Source of the DNA: Candidatus Hydrogenedentota bacterium
Lineage (GTDB): Bacteria; Hydrogenedentota; Hydrogenedentia; Hydrogenedentales; GCA-2746185
Reading direction: 5' to 3'
Assembly (NCBI GenBank): GCA_030123645.1
Contig: JASJYE010000058.1
Span: 1-10,463, forward strand
Length of the DNA stretch: 10,463 nt
In this document: in pieces, positions 1 to 5,674 of the stretch
Numbering within the stretch: position 1 is the first letter of the stretch
Layout: every line of letters begins with the position of its first letter
Translations under genes and position numbers: made by a program
Notes under the pieces: generated by a model
Seen by the model: the letters and a program-made list of their open reading frames with translations, nothing else
Databases searched by the model: none
What the model was told of the DNA's origin: nothing

Positions 1-1007
1 GCGCGTTGATACACCGGCACGGTAGTTGGGTCGCGCTCGATCTCGTCGATATTTACGACCACGGCCTGTCCGCGCTCGTACAAGTACTCGAGGTGCGCCC
101 CGGTTTCCAAGATGGCCAGCAGGACGTGATGGCCGACACCTTCGCCGAAGAGGCCGAGTGACAGTTCCGCGATCGATTTCGGCTCGTCCAAAATTTCGAG
201 TGTCTTTTCAAGTCTGGAATCGTGGAACTTGAGTGTGTCATCAATTCGGGCCGTCAGTTCTTCCATCTCATTTTCGTGGCCGCCGAGACCGATTCGAATG
301 CCGGGCAGGGCCTTAATCTTTCGCAGCGATTGCATATAGTGCCCGACGCCCGTGTTGCGCGTGATGGATTCTGGGGCCTGGTTCGGGGTGATGTGCGAGA
401 GCACGTGATCGGCCGTGAAGAGAATGTCGTCAAGCTGAAGACAGACCTGACCGGGGCAGTGTCCGGGGACGTGCCATGCGACCAGCGGCCCCCCCAGGAC
501 CGGGCCCTCGACGAGGGTCGCATCGACACGCTGCGAATGATAGCTGTCCTTCGAGCGCTTATTGTTTTCAACATGCTTTTCTACGCGTTCCTTCGTCAGT
601 CCCGTGCGCATGAGGAAATGATGGAGGTGGGTGGTGGAGTAGAGCAATCGCTCCCTGAAATGCTCGATGGCGCTGGCGTCGAGTTCGTGGATGCACAGCT
701 CGGCCCCGGATTCGCCGACGACGAAATTCACGCCGCCGAAGTGATCGATGTGGGCGTGGGTGATGATAACGCGGCCGACGTCTTTGAGCGTGACCTTCTC
801 CCCGAATTGCTCGGAAATGCCCTCGAAACACTTGACCATCTCCCTGTTGGAGGGATCCCAACCCGAGGCGGTATCGAGGAGCGTGATGGGATCGGCCATC
901 ACCAGATAGCAATTCGTCACGTGGTCGCGGAAGGCCTCGACCGGTAACAAGTAGACGGTCGTCCCGCCGGAACTCACGTATTTCCGAAGCGTCTTGTCGT
1001 TGTGCAT
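1..1007 (-). CDS. MBL-fold metallo-hydrolase, 3' end cut by window edge
   Basis: Metallo-beta-lactamase-fold hydrolase, glyoxalase II / LACTB2-like, probably cytoplasmic; the substrate cannot be told. Reading from the ATG at 1007 gives 335 codons with no stop, so the C-terminus lies outside the window. The metal-binding motif THAHIDH is at residues 83-89 (H84, H86, D88, H89). Further expected ligands are H183 in VPGHCPGQ, D200-H201 in FTADHV and H244 in LGGHENE, so both zinc sites look complete. The part after residue 270 (helical, with SIAELSLGLFG and HHVLLAILETGAHLEYL) resembles the small C-terminal helical or winged domain of LACTB2-like members. A weak GGGA about 7 nt upstream is the only Shine-Dalgarno candidate. 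It is divergent from the glutaredoxin-like gene, with 207 bp between them. Fold assignment is confident; function is not. Confidence 0.93.
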   Translation of the reverse strand, partial: MHNDKTLRKYVSSGGTTVYLLPVEAFRDHVTNCYLVMADPITLLDTASGWDPSNREMVKCFEGISEQFGEKVTLKDVGRVIITHAHIDHFGGVNFVVGESGAELCIHELDASAIEHFRERLLYSTTHLHHFLMRTGLTKERVEKHVENNKRSKDSYHSQRVDATLVEGPVLGGPLVAWHVPGHCPGQVCLQLDDILFTADHVLSHITPNQAPESITRNTGVGHYMQSLRKIKALPGIRIGLGGHENEMEELTARIDDTLKFHDSRLEKTLEILDEPKSIAELSLGLFGEGVGHHVLLAILETGAHLEYLYERGQAVVVNIDEIERDPTTVPVYQR

Positions 1008-1214
1008 GTATTATTCCCAGTCGTTCAATTTATCAGGGGGTGTCCACTCGGCGGTCGCGAGTCGGGCGGCGGCCAGCATACACGTGTATCGTGGTCGAAT
1101 GGAAATGGACCGGTGGAAGTGCGCGGTGAAGGGCCGTCTTGAAAAGCGGGTAGGACTTTAATCTTGGGGCAAGACCGTAGTAATATAGGAACGGAGGATA
1201 CCCAAGGGGACCCT

Positions 1215-1469
1215 ATGAAACGCGAAGTGATTTTGTATTGCGCGGATATGTGCAGCGATTGCCAAAAGCTCAAGGATTACATGCAAGCGCAGGGCATCGA
1301 ATACGAACTCCGCGACATTCAGGAGAATCCCGCCCATGCGGATGAGGTCCTGGAGAAAACCGGAAAGCTTGGTGTGCCGTACTTGATTATCGACGGGGAA
1401 TGGGTACGGGGCTACGATTTAGACAAGCCTTTTTCGGAAGAATTCGCGCGCAGTCTCTTCCTCGTCTAA
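1215..1469 (+). CDS. Glutaredoxin-like protein
   Basis: Small (84 aa) thioredoxin-fold redox protein of the glutaredoxin family, expected to reduce disulfides or glutathione mixed disulfides in the cytoplasm. The redox motif is C13-S-D-C16, after the first beta strand (REVILYCADM), with an extra cysteine at C9. The cis-proline motif is LGVPYLIIDG (P55), followed by G66-Y-D, which fits the glutaredoxin C-terminal half. Length matches classical glutaredoxin/NrdH proteins. The ATG at 1215 is preferred over the in-frame ATG at 1164 because AAGGGG at 1204-1209 sits 5 nt upstream and the homologous fold begins right there; the upstream extension is not family-like. A second purine run, GGAGG, lies at 1193-1197. 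The TAA stop (1467-1469) overlaps the TAG stop of the convergent 2TM gene. The CSDC active site is not the usual CPYC, so the partner protein is uncertain. Confidence 0.9.
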   Translation: MKREVILYCADMCSDCQKLKDYMQAQGIEYELRDIQENPAHADEVLEKTGKLGVPYLIIDGEWVRGYDLDKPFSEEFARSLFLV

Positions 1470-1933
1470 ATGCGACCGCGCTCGTGTAGCCGCTCCATGC
1501 GCCGGTGCTTCTTCCGGAGAATACTTCTCGCGCCGCGCTCGACCTTTTCATCTGCCATGAAGAAGGCATTAACGTAGTGGAACGCCAGCCCGAGGCCCCA
1601 ACCCATAATTGGCCAGATGACCCAGAGGGCCCGGGGACCGGTAATCATGTTGACCATGAACAGAAAGCCGTTGATGATGCAATAGGTCGTCAGATGGCTG
1701 TTGAACTCACGCCGCTGGCGCTGTGTCCATTGTTCCTTCGCGGCCTCGAGCTCTCCTTCGCTGGCTTCCTCGTCGATGGAAGCCTGCAGCTGTTCCGGAG
1801 TGATGCCTGAGCTACGAGCGATCTCAACCAATTCGGAGTGGCTGATCGTGTCCTTCTGCCTGTCACGCGCGAGCGCCCGCCGGAAGATCGTGGTGACTTC
1901 TTCGTCCGTGTACCTCCGATTGGACTCTTCCAC
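1466..1933 (-). CDS. 2TM domain-containing membrane protein
   Basis: Predicted 155-aa inner-membrane protein of unknown function. The N-terminal half is soluble and charged (YTDEEVTTIFRRALARD, then a helix-turn-helix-like stretch SHSELVEIARSSGITPEQL at residues 31-49 and an acidic helix). It is followed by the 2TM domain: REFNSHLTTYCIINGF leads into TM1 (about 81-98), a short loop with GPRALW, and TM2 (about 102-124) with the WPIMGWGLGLAFHY signature. The tail is basic. GTG at 1933 is chosen as start because GAGGAGGG lies 7 nt upstream at ideal spacing; a TTG at 1954 would add 7 residues but has no ribosome binding site. Such domains also occur on histidine kinases and as stand-alone proteins; this one has no enzymatic domain. 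Its stop overlaps the opposing glutaredoxin-like gene by 2 bp within a 4-bp CTAA, so the two transcripts converge. Confidence 0.85.
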   Translation of the reverse strand: MEESNRRYTDEEVTTIFRRALARDRQKDTISHSELVEIARSSGITPEQLQASIDEEASEGELEAAKEQWTQRQRREFNSHLTTYCIINGFLFMVNMITGPRALWVIWPIMGWGLGLAFHYVNAFFMADEKVERGARSILRKKHRRMERLHERGRI

Positions 1934-1954
1934 TGTCGAACCCTCCTCGGCCAA

Positions 1955-1982
1955 GAAGCCGGAAAACGGCCGTTTCGGCTTC
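1955..1982 (-). promoter_or_regulatory. Palindrome just upstream of the 2TM gene's ribosome binding site
   Basis: A 28-bp imperfect palindrome: GAAGCCG at 1955-1961 is inverted at 1976-1982 (CGGCTTC), and the middle contains the self-complementary core AAACGGCCGTTT with one extra A. It lies 22 bp upstream of the chosen GTG start of the 2TM gene and next to its Shine-Dalgarno run. It could be an operator or a 5'-leader hairpin. No run of T follows on either strand, so a terminator is unlikely. The structure is seen; the role is inferred. Confidence 0.4.
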
Positions 1983-1986
1983 CAGT

Positions 1987-2253
1987 CTAGCTCAAACCGT
2001 CGTGTGCAGCAAATACACCCGGCGCCGGAGTATATTCGTTCGAGAGCTTAGACTCCTCGAAGGCTCGGATGGTGTCGCCAACCCGAGTGGCGCCAGTGCG
2101 CACGACGTTCCCATAGACCCCGCCCCTGCCTTCGGGCTTGAGGACGTTCCACAAGTCCAGCCTGCGTGGCTTCCATCTGCCCGCAAGGGCACAGGGCCCC
2201 GTTTCGGCCGTTGATCTGCGCACTTGGCGCAACGACGAGCGTTGTAGGGCCAT
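1987..2253 (-). pseudogene. Degraded MOSC-domain protein remnant
   Basis: The 88-codon reading frame from the ATG at 2253 carries the C-terminal signature of MOSC domains (molybdenum-cofactor sulfurase C-terminal fold): LDLWNVLKPEGRGGVYGNVV followed by RTGATRVGDTIR. Intact MOSC proteins are usually about 150 residues or more. Here the N-terminal part is missing; a stop lies at 2278-2280 and the DinB gene begins just beyond. The expected preceding motif, a Pro-Cys with a following Met-Glu, reads as CPCGQMEATQAGL in the neighbouring minus-strand frame, which becomes the displayed frame only after about 2150. A frameshift near 2148-2160 therefore separates two pieces of the same domain. The frame-1 reading ETGPC just upstream is also MOSC-like, so a second compensating indel is possible. 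A short expressed protein cannot be excluded, but decay is more likely. There is no clear ribosome binding site. Confidence 0.45.
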
Positions 2254-2356
2254 TGTGAGGGGTGTATGCTTCTCGTATCACCCAGAGCATCATGGGTGGC
2301 TTCGGCAATCCTACTTCGTGGATGGCCCGCGCGGTCGATAGGAAGGAAAACGCCAT

Positions 2357-2857
2357 ATGGGTAAAGAACGAATTGAAGTGTTTGCGAACATCTACAAGGC
2401 CGCAGCCAAATCGCTCAAGGAGACCGCTGAGAAGGTAGCGGAAGAGACACGCCTGCACCAGATTGCGGAGGGAAAGGGTCATCCCTTGTGGCAGATGGGA
2501 CACCTTAGCTGGGCCCACGACTTCATCATTAACCAGTGGTTCCTCGGTGGCGAATCCGTCATCTCCGCAGAGTACAGCGCTGTCTTCGCGCCCGAAGTTA
2601 TGAAAGGCAAGACGCCCACGGCGAAGGCCTCGGACTATCCCTCGTGGGATGAGGTGATGGAGAGTTATGACAAAGCGTGCGCAAGAACCATCGAACTGAT
2701 CGAGGGTCTGTCAGATGAGGACCTTCCGGGCGGCCTAAGGGGCGATGTATCGGAACGGGCCCGGAGCCACTTCGGAAATATGGGAGAAGCATTGATGATG
2801 ATGAGCCTGCATGATGCACATCATCGCGGCCAGATAGCCCTTATTGACGCGCTTTAG
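2357..2857 (+). CDS. DinB-superfamily protein
   Basis: A 166-aa protein of the DinB/YfiT-like four-helix-bundle superfamily, many members of which bind a divalent metal through three histidines and act in bacillithiol or related thiol transfer, or have unknown roles. The conserved first site is HPLWQMGHLSWAHDF (residues 42-56, H49 as likely ligand), and the C-terminal helix HDAHHRGQI (152-160) supplies H152 and H156. The middle (PSWDEVMESYDKACARTIELIEGLSDEDL) matches the usual third helix and loop. Length is typical and the gene looks intact. GGAAGGA at 2341-2347 lies about 9 nt upstream of the ATG and fixes the start. It is a single-gene transcription unit, ended by the hairpin at 2879-2922. 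The actual reaction cannot be read from sequence. Confidence 0.88.
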   Translation: MGKERIEVFANIYKAAAKSLKETAEKVAEETRLHQIAEGKGHPLWQMGHLSWAHDFIINQWFLGGESVISAEYSAVFAPEVMKGKTPTAKASDYPSWDEVMESYDKACARTIELIEGLSDEDLPGGLRGDVSERARSHFGNMGEALMMMSLHDAHHRGQIALIDAL

Positions 2858-2878
2858 AGTAAATTGCGTAGACCACGG

Positions 2879-2922
2879 ACGCGCGGGGATCCAAGGATTG
2901 GAATCTCCGCGCGTTTTCTTTC
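2879..2922 (+). terminator. Rho-independent terminator of the DinB-family gene
   Basis: A 12-bp stem pairs 2879-2890 (ACGCGCGGGGAT) with 2903-2914 (ATCTCCGCGCGT), with a single G-U pair. The top of the loop extends with CCAA/TTGG around GGA (2891-2901). The T-rich tract TTTTCTTTC (2914-2922) follows directly. It begins 21 bp after the stop codon of the DinB-family gene and is strong in the plus direction only. Confidence 0.88.
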
Positions 2923-2956
2923 GCAGGCTACTCAGTGCATTCGATCAGGAAGCCGT

Positions 2957-3174
2957 TAGAGCACTTCAAGTTTCTTACTGCTACCGCTCGTCGGCCGGCA
3001 AAGGGTGCCAACACGAGACCGGACGTTCCGGCGCCAAACTCGTTTTGGGGTGCCTTCGAAGCCAACACCATACACCCCCAAACGAGTTTGGCGGTGGCAC
3101 CCATGACTTCCTTTTCCTTGCCGGCCTCGTACCCCAACGCGCAAAACGTACCCATCTGAACTTAAAGCGCTCTA
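2957..3174. mobile_element. MITE-like imperfect inverted-repeat element with TA ends
   Basis: A 218-bp non-coding segment built as one large imperfect palindrome. The ends are TAGAGCACTTCAAGTT (2957-2972) and, reading the other strand from 3174, TAGAGCGCTTTAAGTT: 14 of 16 match and both begin with TA, as in elements that duplicate a TA target. Further in, GGCCGGCAA (2993-3001) pairs perfectly with 3118-3126, GGGTGCCA (3003-3010) pairs perfectly with 3095-3102, and a 22-bp arm at 3031-3052 matches 3073-3094 at 20 positions around a 20-nt loop. A nested 5-bp hairpin lies at 3019-3031. Both strands are open over much of the element, but neither reading resembles a protein. The right end supplies the TAG stop of recD2. 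No transposase is nearby, so movement would need one in trans. It could instead be a structured repeat of another class. Confidence 0.6.
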
Positions 3175-5337
3175 GACCTCGTTGCGGAGCCGCTCTGCGA
3201 GGCGGGTGTTCCTGCGCGATACGTCCGTGTTGCGTAGCGCGATGTTTAAGGCTTTCGGGTCGCCCACGATGATGACGAGTCGTTTGCCGCGTGTTATCGC
3301 CGTGTAGAGCACGTTGCGCTGCAACAGAAGGTAGTGCTGGGTCGAGAGCGGCAGAATGACGGCGGGATACTCGCTGCCCTGCGATTTGTGCACGGTGATC
3401 GCGTAGGCAAGACCGAGGTTGTCGAGGTCGTCAAAGGAATAAAGCACGACCCTGTCGTCGAACTGCACGTGGAGTTCCTTCACCTCCTCCTCGAGCAATG
3501 TTACTATCCCGACGTCGCCGTTGTACACGTCTAGTTCGTAATTGTTGCGAAGCTGAATCACTTTGTCGCCCAGACGGAAGTTCTTTCCCGGAACCGCCGC
3601 GCCTTTGGGATTCAGCGCATCTTGCAGCGCACGATTCAGGTTCTCCACGCCGGTCTCGCCGCGGTGCATGGGCGACATCAACTGCACATCCCGAAGCGGA
3701 TCCAATCCGAACTTTTTTGGGATGCGATTGACGATCAGTTCCAGGACCGTCTCAAGGGCCTTGGAAGGGTCAGGTCGTTCGACAAAGAAGAAGTCTTCCG
3801 AGTTGAATTGCGGCATCTCGCCGCGATTGATGCGGTGGGCGTTGGCAATGATGCCGCTCTCGGCCGCCTGCCGGAATACGGTCTTCAAACGGACAGTCGG
3901 GATGACGTTCGAGGCGATGATGTCCATCAGGACGTTGCCCGGACCCACAGAAGGAAGCTGATCGACATCGCCCACGAGAAAAAGCCGGGCGCCGTTCGCT
4001 ATGGCCTGCAGCAAGCTGTGCATCAAATGGATATCGACCATCGAACACTCGTCAATAACAACGAGGTCGGCTTGTAAGGGGTCGTGCTCGCCCCGAGCGA
4101 AACCTCCGGCTTTCGGGCTGAATTCGAGCAGCCGATGAATAGTTTTGGCCTCGCGCCCAGTTGCGGCCTCCATGCGCTTTGCTGCGCGTCCGGTCGGTGC
4201 GGCTAACACGGCCGAGACCCCCTTTTTCTCGAGGATGGCGAGAAGACTGTTGAGCAGCGTAGTTTTCCCCGTGCCCGGCCCGCCGGTAATGACCATCATT
4301 CGCGCTTTGGCCGCCATTCGGATCGCTTCGTTCTGCTCCGGGGACAGTTGAATTTCTTGTGTCTTTTCAACCCATTGAATTGCTTTTTCGATATCGATGG
4401 TGAGCGTTTTGCCCGGCGCGCGCAGAAGCCGCTTGATGTGGTGGTCGCACCCGACCTCCGCTTGGTGCAGCGCGCTCAGGAAAAGCTTGTCTTCCTCGCG
4501 CACGAGACTCCCGCCGGCGACGAGGGTGGCGAGCGCGCCGGGAAGGCGCTCCTTCTCTACGCCCAAAAGTGTCGCGGCCTTGACGGTCAGATCCTCCTCG
4601 TTCAGGAAGACATGCCCCTCGGAAACGGCCTGCTGAAGCGAAAAATTTAGTCCCGCCTGGAGCCGCTCGGGGGAGTCCGGCTTGATGCCGAGGCTCGCGG
4701 CGATCTTGTCGGCCCCGGAAAATCCGATGCCGGTAATCTCTTCAGCGAGGCGGTAAGGGTTTTCACGCAATACGGCGACTGCGCCGTCGCCATAGCGCTT
4801 GTATATCTTGACGGCCTGGCCCGTGCCGATGCCGTGTCCCTGCAGGAAGACCATGATTGACTGAATGCTTTTCTGTTCCGCCCAGGCCTCGCGGATCTGC
4901 GCGGCGCGCTTGGCGCCGATGCCTTCCACTGAGGTCAAGCGCTCGGGCTGCTCGTCGATGACCTTGAGGGTTTCGACGCCGAATGCGCCTACCAGACGCT
5001 TTGCGTAGGTAGGCCCGATGCCGTGTATGAGGCCCGACCCGAGATATTTTTCGATGCCTGTGACCGAACTTGGCAGGATCGTTTCGTACGTGTCCACGCG
5101 CACTTGGCGGCCGAATTTCTTGTCGTCGACCCAGTGGCCCGTGATGCGAATGGTCTCGCCGGGCGATATCGCCATCAGGTTTCCGACAAAGGTCGTGAGG
5201 TCGGGGCTGCCCTCCTGGCCTAAGCGCGCCACAAAAAAACCAGTGTCCGGGCTCTCGAAGACAATGCGCTCGACGACGCCCTCGATCGTGACGGGCTCGG
5301 CGTCCGGGAAGAGCTCATGGGGTTTAAAGTCGGGCAT
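3172..5337 (-). CDS. recD2: RecD2-type ATP-dependent DNA helicase
   Basis: A 721-aa SF1B 5'-to-3' DNA helicase of the RecD2/YrrC type, which acts without RecBC in repair and replication-fork maintenance. The N-terminal OB-like region (about 15-88) is followed by tandem helix-hairpin-helix segments (SGLIHGIGPTYAKRL, LTSVEGIGAKRAAQI, and a GHGIGTGQAVKIYKRYG region). The motor motifs are all present: Walker A GGPGTGKTT (352-360, K358), motif Ia APTGRAAKR (380-388), Walker B VVIDECSM (426-433), motif III GDVDQLPSVGPG (456-467), the FRQ of motif IV (488-490), motif V TVHKSQGSEYPAV (648-660) and motif VI LYTAITRGKR (677-686). The length is close to Deinococcus RecD2 (about 715 aa), so the C-terminus appears natural although its TAG stop lies in the end of the adjoining repeat element. 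No strong Shine-Dalgarno precedes the ATG. A promoter is proposed at 5381-5409. Confidence 0.97.
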   Translation of the reverse strand: MPDFKPHELFPDAEPVTIEGVVERIVFESPDTGFFVARLGQEGSPDLTTFVGNLMAISPGETIRITGHWVDDKKFGRQVRVDTYETILPSSVTGIEKYLGSGLIHGIGPTYAKRLVGAFGVETLKVIDEQPERLTSVEGIGAKRAAQIREAWAEQKSIQSIMVFLQGHGIGTGQAVKIYKRYGDGAVAVLRENPYRLAEEITGIGFSGADKIAASLGIKPDSPERLQAGLNFSLQQAVSEGHVFLNEEDLTVKAATLLGVEKERLPGALATLVAGGSLVREEDKLFLSALHQAEVGCDHHIKRLLRAPGKTLTIDIEKAIQWVEKTQEIQLSPEQNEAIRMAAKARMMVITGGPGTGKTTLLNSLLAILEKKGVSAVLAAPTGRAAKRMEAATGREAKTIHRLLEFSPKAGGFARGEHDPLQADLVVIDECSMVDIHLMHSLLQAIANGARLFLVGDVDQLPSVGPGNVLMDIIASNVIPTVRLKTVFRQAAESGIIANAHRINRGEMPQFNSEDFFFVERPDPSKALETVLELIVNRIPKKFGLDPLRDVQLMSPMHRGETGVENLNRALQDALNPKGAAVPGKNFRLGDKVIQLRNNYELDVYNGDVGIVTLLEEEVKELHVQFDDRVVLYSFDDLDNLGLAYAITVHKSQGSEYPAVILPLSTQHYLLLQRNVLYTAITRGKRLVIIVGDPKALNIALRNTDVSRRNTRLAERLRNEV

Positions 5338-5378
5338 GGTCCGTGTGCTCGGAAATAGGTATCAGATAAGCGTGCGAT

Positions 5379-5409
5379 ACAGTGTAAACCGACTTTATCA
5401 CACTGTTAA
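5379..5409 (-). promoter_or_regulatory. Predicted sigma70-type recD2 promoter overlapped by an inverted repeat
   Basis: On the minus strand the -35 box TTAACA (5409-5404; 5 of 6 to consensus) and the -10 box TACACT (5386-5381; 4 of 6) are separated by exactly 17 bp, placing the transcription start near 5374 and giving a leader of about 37 nt. A perfect 7-bp inverted repeat, ACAGTGT (5379-5385) and ACACTGT (5400-5406), centred 21 bp apart (two helical turns), overlaps both boxes, as a repressor operator would. The promoter is inferred from sequence alone and regulation by a dimeric protein is a guess. Confidence 0.5.
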
Positions 5410-5580
5410 CCCGGATCGCTCTCTACCCATCAGTGATTTGTTGTGTATCTTGTCTTGCGGCAATTGCTTCATAGGGCAAATGGATCTCACCATCGTTAGT
5501 GCACCACCCTGCATGTCAACGCGAAGAGCATAGCGGCGCGGCTGCCAGAGCTACTCATCATCGCGAGTACGACAACATCC

Positions 5581-5665
5581 TGTCATCCTGAGCGAAGCCG
5601 AAGGATCTCTTCTGCCAAACACCGTTCCCTATGGAAGAGATCCTTCGGCTTCGCTCAGGACGACA
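5581..5665. repeat. Inverted pair of the GTCATCCTGAGCGAAGC-type dispersed repeat
   Basis: A 32-bp arm (5581-5612) beginning TGTCATCCTGAGCGAAGC is inverted at 5634-5665 with one mismatch, around a 21-nt loop. This word is familiar from many environmental bacterial genomes as a dispersed intergenic repeat. The hairpin starts 9 bp after the stop of the YihY-family gene, so it may protect the 3' end of that mRNA or help termination, though no T tract follows. Its structure is certain; the function is not. Confidence 0.85.
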
Positions 5666-5674
5666 TTGGCCAAA

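Larger units (their letters stand above)
5338..5674. other. Intergenic region between yihY-family gene and recD2
   Basis: This 337-bp gap holds the recD2 promoter and its palindrome (5379-5409) at one end and the 32-bp inverted repeat (5581-5665) at the other. Between them (5410-5580) no convincing open reading frame with a start signal, RNA gene or hairpin is seen; a plus-strand open stretch entering from recD2 is a shadow frame. Confidence 0.7.

Noticed and set aside
222..947. 241-codon plus-strand open frame
   Set aside because: It lies antisense to the MBL-fold gene, whose minus-strand frame carries the full HxHxDH motif and continues past the window edge; the plus-strand product has no recognisable domain.
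1955..1982. Palindrome as an intrinsic terminator
   Set aside because: No T-rich tract follows on either strand, and it sits right in front of the 2TM gene's ribosome binding site.
2048..2518. 156-codon minus-strand open frame running into the DinB-family gene
   Set aside because: Its 5' two-thirds is antisense to the DinB-family gene and to its ribosome binding site; only the short CPCGQME segment is meaningful, and that was assigned to the MOSC remnant.
2928..3159. Open frames of about 75 codons on both strands inside the inverted-repeat element
   Set aside because: They mirror each other because the DNA is palindromic, show no protein family features, and have no ribosome binding sites.
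5018..5533. 171-codon plus-strand open frame across the recD2 5' end
   Set aside because: It mostly overlaps the helix-hairpin-helix and OB regions of recD2 on the other strand, and the product is low in family-like features.
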